From assembly GCA_900539035.1 (NCBI GenBank), contig UQAU01000001.1:62001-126000 (forward strand): a stretch of 64,000 bases of DNA. The letters are read 5' to 3'. Source of the DNA: an uncultured Collinsella sp. Lineage in GTDB: Bacteria > Actinomycetota > Coriobacteriia > Coriobacteriales > Coriobacteriaceae. Positions 45,981-57,085 of the stretch are shown piece by piece (position 1 is the stretch's first letter; each line of letters starts with the position of its first letter). Below the pieces are notes generated by a model. That model was given only the letters and a program-made list of their open reading frames with translations, ran no database searches and had not been told where the DNA came from. Made by a program: the position numbers and the translations under genes.

Positions 45981-47363
45981 ATGGCTGACACCGTATCTAA
46001 GCACATTGACATGACCACCGGCTCGCTGTGGCGCAATATTCCCCTGTTCGCCTTCCCCGTGGCCGCCACGAGCATCTTGGAGCAGCTGTCGAACCTCATC
46101 GCCACGGTCATCATCGGTAATTTCTCGGGCGACCAGGGAACCCTCGCCATGGCGGCGGTCGGCTCCAATGTTCCGCTTACCAGTCTTATGCTCAACCTGT
46201 TTATTGGCATGTCGCTTGGCTCCAACGTGGTCATCGCCAACGCTATCGGCCGCAACGATCAGAACATGGTCAAACGCGCCGTCCATACCTCGATTTTAAT
46301 GGCGCTCGTGGGCTTTGTCGTCATCGCGCTGGGCGAAATCTTTGCCGAGCCCATGCTCGCCGCGCTCAACGTTCCCGCCGAAACCATGCCGCTCGCTTCG
46401 CTCTACCTGCGCATCTTTTTGCTCAGCATGCCCTCGATTCTGCTCTACAACTTTGAGGCCGCGATCTTCCGCTCCGTCGGCATCACCCGCATGCCGCTGC
46501 AGGCGCTTGCTGTGTCCACCGTCCTCAATATTGGCCTGGACCTCATCTTTGTCCCCGTACTCCACTGGGGCGTCGCAGGCGTCGCCATCGCCACCGCCAT
46601 CGCCTACACCGTCAGCGCCGCTACACTCTTTATCCGCCTGCTCAAGACCGACTCCGTCGTCCGCGTCACCCCACGCGACCTGGCTATCGACTCCGTCGCC
46701 CTCAAGCGCATCGTCAAGATCGGCCTGCCCGCCGGCATCCAAAGCGCCGTCTTTGCTGTCGCCAACATTATCATCCAGTCTGCCATCAACAGCCTGGGCA
46801 CCGAGGTCATGGCGGCATCGAGCGCCGCCATGAGCCTGGAGTACGTGTGTTACAACCTGCTCAACAGCTTTAGCCAGGCTTGCACCACCTTTGTGGGACA
46901 AAACCACGGTGCCCGCAAGATCGACCGCTGCACCAAAACGCTCAAGGTCTGCCTGGTCGAAGGCGGTATCGTTGCACTCACCACGATTATCGTTATTGTC
47001 GGCCTGGGGCGCGAGATCCTATCGCTGTTCAACAGCGATCCCAACATCGTCTCGATTGGCTATATCCGCGTGTGCTCGATCTTCCCGGCGTACGCCTTTA
47101 GTATGTTCTACGAAAACATGTCCGGCTACCTGCGCGGATTTGGCATCTCACTCATGCCCGCCCTCATCACCATGATCTGCGTCTGCGGCATCCGCTTCTA
47201 CTGGGTGTTCTGCGTGTTCCCGCACTTCCGCACCTTTGCGAACATCATGATGGTCTACCCCATCAGCCTGGGAACCACAGCGTTCTTTATGGTCGTGGCG
47301 GTACTACTCTGCCACCCGGCACGCACCTATCGCGCCGCCCAAGCCAAAGCGACAGCCCGCTAA
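45981..47363 (+). CDS. MATE-family efflux transporter
   Basis: 460 residues, two bundles of six helices, exporting drugs or metabolites with a Na+ or H+ gradient. The opening (GSLWRNIPLFAFPVAATSILEQ, in part GSLWRNIPLF), the SLGSNVVIANAIGRND loop and the repeat FGARK-like QNHGARKIDRC loop in the second half are typical. ATG 45981 with GAGAG upstream. Transcribed alone; convergent with the LysR at 47391. Confidence 0.92.
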   Translation: MADTVSKHIDMTTGSLWRNIPLFAFPVAATSILEQLSNLIATVIIGNFSGDQGTLAMAAVGSNVPLTSLMLNLFIGMSLGSNVVIANAIGRNDQNMVKRAVHTSILMALVGFVVIALGEIFAEPMLAALNVPAETMPLASLYLRIFLLSMPSILLYNFEAAIFRSVGITRMPLQALAVSTVLNIGLDLIFVPVLHWGVAGVAIATAIAYTVSAATLFIRLLKTDSVVRVTPRDLAIDSVALKRIVKIGLPAGIQSAVFAVANIIIQSAINSLGTEVMAASSAAMSLEYVCYNLLNSFSQACTTFVGQNHGARKIDRCTKTLKVCLVEGGIVALTTIIVIVGLGREILSLFNSDPNIVSIGYIRVCSIFPAYAFSMFYENMSGYLRGFGISLMPALITMICVCGIRFYWVFCVFPHFRTFANIMMVYPISLGTTAFFMVVAVLLCHPARTYRAAQAKATAR

Positions 47364-47390
47364 ACGCCGCACTCAACACCACGCCAGTCA

Positions 47391-48257
47391 TTAATTGACA
47401 ATATGCGAGCTCATATAGTCGATAAAGCGCCTCGTGGCGATGGGCATGGTGTCCCAGCTGCGCCAGGCGGCCACCACGTCGCGCGAGGGGGCATGCACGA
47501 TAGGCCGCACACGGATATCGGCTTGCACGCCCTCAACGGTACGGCGATAAAGCATACTCACGCCCAGGCCTTCCTCCACCATCGCCATGATGGTGTAGTC
47601 GTCGGTCACCTCACTCGTCACGTGCGGCGACAGCCCATGCGCCGCGAATGCATCGAGCACCAAACTCTGCTCGCCCTCATCCAGCAGCACAAACGGCTCG
47701 GACGCCAGGTCGGCGAGCGTCACCTTTTCCTTTGCCGTCAGCGGATGCGCGGCCGGCAACAGCGCCACCAACTCATCGTGATAGACCACGCGCTTCTCGA
47801 GCCCAGCGGTAAATCCGCGCGCCGTAAAACAAAAATCAACCACGCCATCGTGCACCCATTGAGCGTTGCGTGTGTAATCGCCCTGCTTAAGGGTAAAGTG
47901 TACCCCCGGGTGCAGGGCCCCAAAGTCGCGGATCACGCGCGGCAACACGGTTCGACTCACGTTGGTAAACGTCGCAATACGAATATCAGTCGAGGAAAGT
48001 CCCAGCAGCTCCTGGCGCTTGCCCTCGAGCTCGGCCTCGGCGGTCACGATCTGACGCAGGTACGGCAGATACTGTTTGCCGTCGCGCGTAAGCGAAACGC
48101 CCTGCTTGCCGCGCTCGATGAGCGTGGTGCCTAACTCGCGCTCGAGCGCCTTGACGGCCTGGCTCACCGCACTTTGCGTATAGCCCAGCTCATCGGCCGC
48201 ACGTTTCAGACTGCCGCAATCGACCACCATACAAACAATCTGATACCGCGATGCCAT
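47391..48257 (-). CDS. LysR-family transcription regulator
   Basis: 288 residues: winged helix (~1-60, GSLKRAADELGYTQSAVSQAVKALE) and effector domain (~85-285). ATG 48257 after GGGGAGGCACA. Divergent from the EamA gene at 48416, which it probably controls. The effector half is a clear paralog of the LysR at 11474-12352, which has the same divergent EamA neighbour. Confidence 0.92.
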   Translation of the reverse strand: MASRYQIVCMVVDCGSLKRAADELGYTQSAVSQAVKALERELGTTLIERGKQGVSLTRDGKQYLPYLRQIVTAEAELEGKRQELLGLSSTDIRIATFTNVSRTVLPRVIRDFGALHPGVHFTLKQGDYTRNAQWVHDGVVDFCFTARGFTAGLEKRVVYHDELVALLPAAHPLTAKEKVTLADLASEPFVLLDEGEQSLVLDAFAAHGLSPHVTSEVTDDYTIMAMVEEGLGVSMLYRRTVEGVQADIRVRPIVHAPSRDVVAAWRSWDTMPIATRRFIDYMSSHIVN

Positions 48258-48415
48258 TGTGCCTCCCCATCAATGCAGACGTAAAACGTTTTGCCAGGGC
48301 TTTTTCTGCCAACATTAGCATTTCTTAATCATACTGAAGATACATTCGCTTTACTACATCAACATCTGGGAGCAGAATCCTTTTTACGAAACCGTTCTGT
48401 AACAAAAGGAGCCCC

Positions 48416-49318
48416 ATGGATCGCAAAAAAGCAATCGCGCTCTCATTTTCCGTTCCCGTCGCATGGGGCTTTTCGTACCCCCTTATGAAGATCGGCATGG
48501 ACAGCATGAACGCCACGAGCATCGTCGCGCTACGCTGCATCATCGCCTTTGTGGTCTGCCTGCTGCTCTTCCACAAGCACGCGTTGCGCATCAACCGCGA
48601 CCTTATGGTCCGTGCCGCCATCATCGGTGCCATCATGGCAACCGAGCTCACCTGCATGTGCCTGGGCTCCAGCCTCACCTCCGCCTCCACCGCCGGCTTT
48701 TTGCAGAGCCTGACGGTCGTAATCGTGCCGTTTGCCAACGCCGCCCTGCTGCGTCGCGCCCCCGAGCGCAAAGTGCTCGTCGGCACCGCCATCGTCACCT
48801 GCGGTATGTTGCTGCTCTCGGGCGCAGACTTTACCAGCCTGAACCCGGGCGCGCTCATCATGCTGCTCTCGGCCTTTATCTATGCCAGCCACATTATCGT
48901 GGCCAAGCGCTTTGTCGAAGAAGTCGATCCGCTTGCTCTGGGCGTTTGGCAGCTGGGCTTCGGCGGCTTGTTCTCGGGCATCGCCGCATGCGTCTTTGGC
49001 GGTTTCACGCTTCCCAGTACGCCCAGCGAGATCGTCGTTGTCGTTGCCCTCGCGCTCATCTGCTCTGCCTATGGCTTTATCACCCAAACGCTCGTGCAGC
49101 CCCACGTGCCCGCCGAGACCACCGGCTTCGCCTTCTCGCTCGAGCCGGTCTGCTCCGCTGTCTTTTCGTTCTTCCTGGTCGGCGAGGTCCTGAGCCCCAT
49201 CGCCTTCTTTGGCGCCGCCCTCATCCTAACCGGCGTCATGGTGGCAACCGTCGAGCTTCCGCGCCTCCGCGCACATGAACAGGCTCGCATGGCAGGAGCG
49301 CCCGAGCACGTCTCGTAG
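48416..49318 (+). CDS. EamA/DMT-family transporter
   Basis: 300 residues, ten helices in two EamA repeats; MDRKKAIALSFSVPVAWGFSYP, shown by WGFSYPLMK, begins the first and LSAFIYASHIIVAKRF the second, with LVGEVLSPIAFFGAALIL near the end. Probable metabolite or drug exporter. ATG 48416 with AAAAGGAGCCCC. Divergent from its LysR. Confidence 0.9.
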   Translation: MDRKKAIALSFSVPVAWGFSYPLMKIGMDSMNATSIVALRCIIAFVVCLLLFHKHALRINRDLMVRAAIIGAIMATELTCMCLGSSLTSASTAGFLQSLTVVIVPFANAALLRRAPERKVLVGTAIVTCGMLLLSGADFTSLNPGALIMLLSAFIYASHIIVAKRFVEEVDPLALGVWQLGFGGLFSGIAACVFGGFTLPSTPSEIVVVVALALICSAYGFITQTLVQPHVPAETTGFAFSLEPVCSAVFSFFLVGEVLSPIAFFGAALILTGVMVATVELPRLRAHEQARMAGAPEHVS

Positions 49319-49405
49319 ACCTCACTCTTCATACAGCCGCGGCATAAAGGTCTCCTGACGCCTTTACAATAGATGCCAACAGAGCATCTGCCATAAAGGA
49401 GCCCC

Positions 49406-50131
49406 ATGGACACCGTAACCCGCGACCTCAACATAGCAACTTGGTTGGGCAATGCGCCGCAGCCGGTACGTGACACTACGAATCAGCTGCTCGAGCGTAT
49501 CGCCCTTTTGCGTGCCGAGCAGACCATTTACCCGGCACAAGACGACATCCTCAATGCCCTCGCCTACACGCCAGCCGACCAGGTCAAGGTTGTCATCTTG
49601 GGTCAAGACCCTTATCACGGACCCAACCAGGCCATGGGGCTGTCGTTCTCGGTTCCCGCGACGCAAACCAAGTTGCCGCCGAGCCTGCGCAACATCTATA
49701 AGGAACTCAAAGCCGATCTGGGCTGCCCTATTCCCGCCACGGGAGACCTAACTCCATGGGCACAGCAGGGCGTCCTGCTCCTCAACACTACGCTCACCGT
49801 GCGCGAGCACGCCGCGAACTCGCACGCCAAACTGGGCTGGAGCACGCTCACCGACTATGTTATCGAACGCTGCTGCCAGCTGCCCCAACCGGTAGTCTTT
49901 TTGGCATGGGGCCGCTTTGCCCAGCAGATGGTCGAGGGCAAGCTCGACGCGATCGGCGCGGACAAGGCAACCGGCAAGTTCTGCCTGGCCTCTACGCACC
50001 CCTCGCCGCTTTCGGCCAATCGTGCCACGGCAGAACTCCCCGCCTTTATGGGGTCGCGTCCCTTCTCGGCAGCCAATCGGCTACTCGAACAGCACGGCTC
50101 GACCCCCGTCAACTGGACTTGCCTCGGCTAA
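49406..50131 (+). CDS. ung: Uracil-DNA glycosylase (family 1)
   Basis: 241 residues. Water-activating motif GQDPYHGP (~66-73, catalytic Asp), uracil-specific NTTLTV Asn region, and the leucine/minor-groove loop HPSPLS (~190-195). It removes uracil from DNA in base-excision repair. ATG 49406 after TAAAGGAGCCCC. The last residues extend slightly beyond the E. coli length. Confidence 0.97.
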   Translation: MDTVTRDLNIATWLGNAPQPVRDTTNQLLERIALLRAEQTIYPAQDDILNALAYTPADQVKVVILGQDPYHGPNQAMGLSFSVPATQTKLPPSLRNIYKELKADLGCPIPATGDLTPWAQQGVLLLNTTLTVREHAANSHAKLGWSTLTDYVIERCCQLPQPVVFLAWGRFAQQMVEGKLDAIGADKATGKFCLASTHPSPLSANRATAELPAFMGSRPFSAANRLLEQHGSTPVNWTCLG

Positions 50132-50146
50132 AAATCGATACATCAA

Positions 50147-50180
50147 AAACGCGCCCGACAGCTTTCCATCGGGCGCGTTT
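50147..50180. terminator. Bidirectional terminator between ung and the SDR gene
   Basis: AAACGCGCCCGA and TCGGGCGCGTTT form a perfect 12-bp stem with A/T runs outside; the flanking genes converge. Confidence 0.9.
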
Positions 50181-50181
50181 C

Positions 50182-50862
50182 CTATTCGGGCCAAATAAAT
50201 TGTGTGCGGCCGGCCTCGCCGCCATCGATCAACAGACTCTGCCCGGTCATAAACCGGTTAGTCACGCCCACAAAGTAGATCCACTCGGCGATCTCTTGGG
50301 CGGTGGCCCAGCGTTTAAGCGGCGTGAGCTCCATAATCTGGTTCCACAGACACTTGTCTTCCATCACGCAACGGTTGAGCGGCGTGATAACGCCGCCCGG
50401 GTCCACACTGTTGGCGATGGCCTGCGGTGCCAGGCGGTTTGCAAGGTTCTTGGTGTAGGCGATAACGCCGCCCTTGCTGGCGGCATAGGCGGGAAACTCC
50501 GACCCCGTATGCCCACTCGCCGACCCCACATTGACCACGGATTTGATAGCGGGCGCCGGCTTGGCGGCAAGCCCCTCCCCCACAAAGGCGTAGCGCTCGG
50601 TCACGTTGATGGTGCCACACAGGTTGGCGGCGATGTCGTCGGCCGAATCCTGCGTACCGGCGACGTTCACGATCACCTGAGGCTCAAGGTCGCTTGGAAA
50701 CGAGTCCGGCTCGCGGACATCAACGATCAGATGGCGGTAGCGCTCGTGTTCGACCGCCGGCGACAGCAGATCAAAGCCCACGACCTCGTGGCCCTCATCC
50801 AAAAAGCGCTGCACACACGCGGCTCCGATACCGCCCGAAGCGCCCGTGATCAAAACCCGCAT
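50182..50862 (-). CDS. Short-chain dehydrogenase/reductase
   Basis: 226 residues, Rossmann fold. TGASGGIG (~6-13) binds the cofactor, NVAG (~66-69) follows, Ser in VGSASG and YAASK (Tyr ~124, Lys ~128) form the catalytic set, and DGGEAG ends the classical SDR. Asp near the end of strand 2 (GFDLLS) suggests NAD rather than NADP. Substrate unknown. ATG 50862 with GGAGCAAGT; it begins 9 bp after the VUT transporter stop, so the two are one operon. Confidence 0.9.
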   Translation of the reverse strand: MRVLITGASGGIGAACVQRFLDEGHEVVGFDLLSPAVEHERYRHLIVDVREPDSFPSDLEPQVIVNVAGTQDSADDIAANLCGTINVTERYAFVGEGLAAKPAPAIKSVVNVGSASGHTGSEFPAYAASKGGVIAYTKNLANRLAPQAIANSVDPGGVITPLNRCVMEDKCLWNQIMELTPLKRWATAQEIAEWIYFVGVTNRFMTGQSLLIDGGEAGRTQFIWPE

Positions 50863-50871
50863 ACTTGCTCC

Positions 50872-51594
50872 TTAGGCGGTTGCGTGGCGCTCGAGGTACT
50901 CGGAGCCCACATTCTCACGCTCCCAGCCGCGCACGACCTTGTAGCCCACGGGGCTCAGGAAGACCTCGCACAGCAGCTCGGCGACAGCGCCGGTCAGCGA
51001 GCACATGAGGACCTGCACCCAGGTCCAACCAAAGAACGTGTGGCTCACCACGATGGCAAAGACCAGGTTGTCGATAAACTGGCCAACACCCGTGGACACA
51101 TAGGAGCGGAAGGCGAAGCTCGCAAAGTTATTCTTTTTGAGCATACGGCCGAGCGACTGGTTGAGCGTGGAGTTAACCACGGCAGAAACGAGCATGGCAA
51201 GCGAAGAGCCCAGCACCACGTACCAGGTGCCGCCGATGGTGGCGTTAAGGGCGGTGTTGACCTCGATCATGCCCGTGTCGTAGTAGGCGCCCCACATGCC
51301 GGGCGTGAGCGAACATGCCCAAAAGCAGAGACTTACGGCCAGGTTGACCAGCAGCGCAAGGATAGAGATTTTGATGGATGCCTTGGCGCCAAAGCGCTTG
51401 CAGATCATATCCTGACACAAAAACGAGACCCAGCTCACCACAAAGCCGCAGTCGAGCGCCAGATACGGCAGGCTGATAAGCTCTTTGTTGGCCAGCAGGT
51501 TCATCATGATGACGCTCACGAAAAACAGCGAAACCGTTGCCGCGGGAATGCTCCGCAACAGGACCTTGTAGTCCTCCATGACCTTCTTGATCAT
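50872..51594 (-). CDS. VUT-family transporter (queuosine-precursor type, YhhQ)
   Basis: 240 residues with six or seven hydrophobic helices. LDCGFVVSWVSFLCQDMICKRFG, shown by its QDMICKRFG part, and GQFIDNLVFAIV are family marks of COG1738/VUT, members of which import preQ0/preQ1 for tRNA queuosine. ATG 51594 after AAAGGAGTACATA. The upstream frame overlaps a spacer rather than a domain, so the shorter start is preferred. Operon with the SDR gene. Confidence 0.88.
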   Translation of the reverse strand: MIKKVMEDYKVLLRSIPAATVSLFFVSVIMMNLLANKELISLPYLALDCGFVVSWVSFLCQDMICKRFGAKASIKISILALLVNLAVSLCFWACSLTPGMWGAYYDTGMIEVNTALNATIGGTWYVVLGSSLAMLVSAVVNSTLNQSLGRMLKKNNFASFAFRSYVSTGVGQFIDNLVFAIVVSHTFFGWTWVQVLMCSLTGAVAELLCEVFLSPVGYKVVRGWERENVGSEYLERHATA

Positions 51595-51750
51595 TATGTA
51601 CTCCTTTGGTTTTAGGTTTAACGAGCAGGATATCGGACCCGAACTGCTCGGACGCCTCGGTCTTGAGACGACGGTGGGTATGATAGCCGCTCGCGCGGCA
51701 TCAGGCAAGCGAACGGCGCGGCAGCCCCGCAGGACCACCGCGCCGATGCG

Positions 51751-53364
<1,614 letters not shown>

Positions 53365-53501
53365 GCGGATCCTTTCTTGCATTGAGTGCATTACGTCGTT
53401 GTAACCGCACTATTGTAGCCGCGAAATCTCGCTCTAGGGCGCCTATCAGGACAAATACATCAGCTGTGGCCTGGGTAACCGGCCCAATCCGTATTTGCCT
53501 C

Positions 53502-53552
53502 TTGCATAACTGTGCATAGTGTATATATACTGTGCTTACCGGTTATATACAC
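53502..53552 (+). promoter_or_regulatory. Promoter and operator of the GntR/ABC operon
   Basis: TTGCAT (53502-53507) and TATACT (53526-53531) are spaced by 18 bp. GTGTATATA (53519-53527) and its inverted copy TATATACAC (53544-53552) overlap the -10 region, as expected for the operator of a YtrA-type GntR repressor encoded 28 bp downstream. Confidence 0.7.
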
Positions 53553-53579
53553 GTGTAGCCCAACAGCTAAGGAGCCGCT

Positions 53580-53960
53580 GTGGACATCATCCTATCCAAT
53601 TCGAGCGACAAGCCCATTTACGAGCAAATAGCCTCGCAAGTCAAAGCTCAGATCTTATCGGGCACGCTCGCTGCGGGAGCCAAACTCCCCAGTATCCGTG
53701 CACTCGCGAGCGATCTTGGCGTGAGCGTCATCACCACCAAGCGCGCCTACGCCGACCTGGAGCAACTCGGGTTTATCTGCACCGTGCAGGGCAAGGGCTG
53801 TTTTGTCGCCGAGGGCAACCAGGAGCTCTTGCGCGAAAACCAGCTCTGCCATATCGAAGAGCTACTTGCGAAAGCGGCGAGCCAAGCCGAAGCCCTGGGC
53901 GTCACGCGCGACAAACTGCACGAGATGCTCGACCTGGTAGCCCCCGAAACCATGCAGTAG
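53580..53960 (+). CDS. GntR regulator of the YtrA type
   Basis: 126 residues: a winged helix (~8-75, PIYEQIASQVKAQILSG, PSIRALASDLGVSVITTKRAYADLE) and a short C-terminal dimerisation helix pair, the size of YtrA-family repressors that control adjacent ABC exporters. GTG start 53580 after CTAAGGAGCCGCT. First gene of the operon with the ABC ATPase and permease; likely binds the inverted repeat at 53519-53552. Confidence 0.93.
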   Translation: MDIILSNSSDKPIYEQIASQVKAQILSGTLAAGAKLPSIRALASDLGVSVITTKRAYADLEQLGFICTVQGKGCFVAEGNQELLRENQLCHIEELLAKAASQAEALGVTRDKLHEMLDLVAPETMQ

Positions 53961-53983
53961 CCATCTGCAAGAAAGGCTATACC

Positions 53984-54865
53984 ATGCAAAACTTACTAGA
54001 GCTCAAAGGCGCATCGCGCCGCGTGAGCGACCGTTTTTCGTTGCGAGACGTCACGCTTGCCGTGGAGCCCGGCCAGATCGTTGGCTTTGTGGGCGCAAAT
54101 GGCGCCGGCAAGACGACGACCATTCGCGCCGCGCTTGGGCTTATCAAACTCGATGCCGGCGAGGTGCACCTGTTTGGGCAGCGCTGTGGCGCCAACGCGC
54201 CCGATGAAGCGCGGCGCTGCCTGCGTTCCCACATCGGTCTTGTCCTGGACACGTGCCCCTTCCCCTCCACGCTCAAGGTGGGCCAGATCGAGTCGCTCGT
54301 AGGCCCGGCGTACCCCACGTGGGACCGCGAAACGTTCGCCCGATTCATCAACCGATTTGGCCTCGATCCCAAGACAAAGGTCAAGGACCTCTCCCGCGGC
54401 ATGGGCATGAAACTGCAGCTTGCCTGCGCACTCAGCCACAAGGCCAAGCTGCTCGTTTTGGACGAAGCCACCGCGGGCCTCGATCCCATGGCACGCGAGG
54501 AGCTGCTTGATGAGCTGCTCGCCTTTGTTTCCGACGGCCTGCACAGCGTGCTGCTCTCGAGCCACATTACGTCCGACCTCGATCGCGCTGCCGACCGCGT
54601 CATCTGCATCGATAACGGCTCGATTGTGTTTGACCTGCCGCGCGAGGACATTACCGACCGAGCCGGCATCGCCCACTGCACCCAAGCGCAGGCCGCCGAG
54701 CTTATGGCTTGCGTCGAAGGTGCCCATGCCACCCGCCACGCCTACAGCGTGGACGTGCTCGTGCCCAACCGTCGCGAAACGCTCGAGGCCTTTCCCGAGA
54801 TTCCCTGCGATCGGGCAACCATTGACGACTATCTTCGCCTCACGCTGAAAGGGGCTTCGAAATGA
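53984..54865 (+). CDS. ABC transporter ATP-binding protein
   Basis: 293 residues. Walker A GANGAGKTT (~36-44), signature LSRGMGMKLQLA (~135), Walker B LLVLDEATAGLDP (~155) and switch His in LLSSHITSD. It energises the permease encoded next (stop overlaps its start, ATGA). YtrA-controlled pairs of this type export lipids, peptides or antibiotics. ATG 53984 after GAAAGGCTATACC. Confidence 0.95.
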   Translation: MQNLLELKGASRRVSDRFSLRDVTLAVEPGQIVGFVGANGAGKTTTIRAALGLIKLDAGEVHLFGQRCGANAPDEARRCLRSHIGLVLDTCPFPSTLKVGQIESLVGPAYPTWDRETFARFINRFGLDPKTKVKDLSRGMGMKLQLACALSHKAKLLVLDEATAGLDPMAREELLDELLAFVSDGLHSVLLSSHITSDLDRAADRVICIDNGSIVFDLPREDITDRAGIAHCTQAQAAELMACVEGAHATRHAYSVDVLVPNRRETLEAFPEIPCDRATIDDYLRLTLKGASK

Positions 54866-55560
54866 AACGCGCCTTTATGTCCGAGCTCGCCATCGCTCGC
54901 ACGCTCATCCCGAGCATTGCGGGCGTCGGCCTGTTCATCTTCGTCGTGCTAACCCTTGCCAACGCATCGGACGGCGATTCCGGTATGAGCGCCGGCGCCT
55001 GCGCGGTCAGCGCCATGTCGCCCATCATAATCATGAACTCACTGGCTGGCTACGATAACCAAAACGGCTGGGAGCGCTATCGGGCAACGCTGCCGTTCTC
55101 GCGCAAAGACATCATCTGCGCACGCTACCTATGCATTATTGCTTTCTCGGCCGTCATGGCATGCGCCGCCGCGCTTCTGGGCATCGTCTCTATCCCGCTC
55201 TTCAACAGCGCGGGTATCCCCTCGACAGGACAGACCGTCTTTGAGATCGCAATCGCCTCGGCAGCATCGATGCTCATCTCCCTCATGATGGTGTTTTTGG
55301 CGCAGCCGCTGTTCTTTCGATTTGGACACATGGAGGCGCTGCGCTTTTCCGTCGGCCTGTTTGCCCTGATGGGCTGCGGTACCATGGCAATGCTGAGCTC
55401 TTCCAACCCCATTAGCAACTGGCTCATGTCGATTGCCGGAGCGAATCCCGATCCTGCCGTCCTTGGCGGTCTGTGCGCAGGAATTGCCGTACTGGCCCTC
55501 GCGCTATGTGCAATCAGCTGCGCCGTCAGCACCAAGCTTTATCGAGTACGCGATCTGTAA
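54862..55560 (+). CDS. ABC-2 type permease
   Basis: 232 residues with six hydrophobic segments, matching the short ABC-2 permeases paired with YtrA-regulated ATPases (MNSLAGYDNQNGWERYRATLP, shown by NGWERYRATLP, is the family's coupling region). Its ATG overlaps the ATPase stop by four bases. Inner membrane; substrate not known. Confidence 0.92.
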   Translation: MKRAFMSELAIARTLIPSIAGVGLFIFVVLTLANASDGDSGMSAGACAVSAMSPIIIMNSLAGYDNQNGWERYRATLPFSRKDIICARYLCIIAFSAVMACAAALLGIVSIPLFNSAGIPSTGQTVFEIAIASAASMLISLMMVFLAQPLFFRFGHMEALRFSVGLFALMGCGTMAMLSSSNPISNWLMSIAGANPDPAVLGGLCAGIAVLALALCAISCAVSTKLYRVRDL

Positions 55561-55655
55561 GCACGCGGAACTTGACCCATGCGGGCCACAATCGGTCGCA
55601 ATCGCCCATCCATAAATCCATGACAAATGGCATGTCCCCGGCGCGCGCCACCATG

Positions 55656-56960
55656 CTACTTGCGCAGCGGCTTGGGCAGTGGAATACCGGCGGCGATGAC
55701 GGCCGCGATGATCATGCAGACGATACCCTTAAGTGGGAAGCACATGAGCAGCAGGCCCACGACCATGACAGGCTGGCGCATGACCGCACCCATCGTCGAT
55801 GCCGTGCAGACGGCGACGCAAAAGACCGGATCTGCGCCGGTGAGGATAGCAAAGCCGTAGCCCAGGCTTACGCCCGAGAAGATTACGGGGAAGAAGTGGC
55901 CGCCGCGCCAGCCCATGTTGATAAGGGCGGGGGTCAGCATGGCCTTAACAAGACCGGTCGCGATAAGCACGCCGGCGGGAATGGTCAGATAGGTTTCCAT
56001 GAGCACGTCGGCCTGCGTCTCGCCGGCAAACATGGTGAAGGGCAGAGCCGTACCGCAGGCGGCAAGTACCAGACCGGCCAGCATGGCCTTGGCGACGGGA
56101 CGCTCCCCCATCGCGTGCGCCAGGACCTCGCTCGCATGCTCAGAGACAAAGTACAGCCATCCGCAAACGGTACCAGCGAGCGCCAGGGGAATGAGCCAAG
56201 CGGCCTCGAGGTTGCCCACCACGGCAGCCTCGAACCTCGGCATACCCATGCCGCCGCCCATGAGCTGGCCGAGCAGCAGGTAGGTGCCCAGACCGCCGGC
56301 AATCGCGATGCCGTAAACCACGGTCTTTTGCGCCTTGGGCAGCTTGATGGTGATCTCGCCGGACGCGGACTCATCGTGGGCGCCTTCGCCCTGGCCGTCA
56401 GCACTTCCGGCAAGCGGCGCCACAAAGCCAAACACGGGCGCGGTAAAGAGCGCCGTCAGGGCAGCCTGGGTACCCAGCAGCGTGAGCTCCCTAAACTCGG
56501 CTCCAAAGCGACGCATGCGATCGCCGACCCAGCTGCACAGTCCCGCAATGACGCCGGTCAGACCGGCTTCCGGTCCAATACTTCCGCCAAACAGCAGCGG
56601 TAGCAGCGCGGCAAGCGACAGCTTGCCCAGATTGTCGTAGGGGTAGCACCCATCCTGTTTGACCTTGGCCATCACCTGGTTGAGGTCATCGGTCTTGGCG
56701 CCCGTCACCTTTTCATACAGACCGATCAGCAGGCCGCCCAGCAGGCAGACAAAAAACGGGTACGGCAGAAAGCCAAACGGGCCGCTGGCAAGCTCGGGCG
56801 AAGCGACGCCCAGCGCGTGCGGAATCTCGGTCCATAGATAGTCGATACCGTGCTCCATCGCAAAGAAGAACAGCCAGGCCGCGGCACCTGCGAACGCACC
56901 GGTCACGGCAACGCTAACTAAAAACAGCGCGCGGTTTGTGGGTTTGGCAAGGTTATCCAT
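55656..56960 (-). CDS. ClC-family chloride channel or antiporter
   Basis: 434 residues, about ten helices. The selectivity motif is GGSIGPEAGLTG (~123-134), corresponding to GREGP with Ile for Glu-preceding residue, and GWRGGHFFP (~352) matches the GxFxP motif. The external gating Glu of classical ClC (Glu148) therefore seems to be replaced within GSIGP, so this may be a channel or a fluoride-type relative rather than a 2Cl-/H+ exchanger. ATG 56960 after CGGGAGGACCCG. Confidence 0.85.
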   Translation of the reverse strand: MDNLAKPTNRALFLVSVAVTGAFAGAAAWLFFFAMEHGIDYLWTEIPHALGVASPELASGPFGFLPYPFFVCLLGGLLIGLYEKVTGAKTDDLNQVMAKVKQDGCYPYDNLGKLSLAALLPLLFGGSIGPEAGLTGVIAGLCSWVGDRMRRFGAEFRELTLLGTQAALTALFTAPVFGFVAPLAGSADGQGEGAHDESASGEITIKLPKAQKTVVYGIAIAGGLGTYLLLGQLMGGGMGMPRFEAAVVGNLEAAWLIPLALAGTVCGWLYFVSEHASEVLAHAMGERPVAKAMLAGLVLAACGTALPFTMFAGETQADVLMETYLTIPAGVLIATGLVKAMLTPALINMGWRGGHFFPVIFSGVSLGYGFAILTGADPVFCVAVCTASTMGAVMRQPVMVVGLLLMCFPLKGIVCMIIAAVIAAGIPLPKPLRK

Positions 56961-57085
56961 CGGGTCCTCCCGCGGTCAAAGTCGACATAGATGCGTTTTA
57001 TTGTAGAGCGAGCGTTGCCCGAACGAGCCAACCATCTGCGCCGCAAACGGCACCATTGAGAGTCATAGTGGGGCAGGCTCAAGAC

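Noticed and set aside
49756..51615. 619-codon plus-strand open frame
   Set aside because: It runs across ung and antisense to the SDR and VUT genes, is rich in His/Arg and has no family features: a high-GC shadow.
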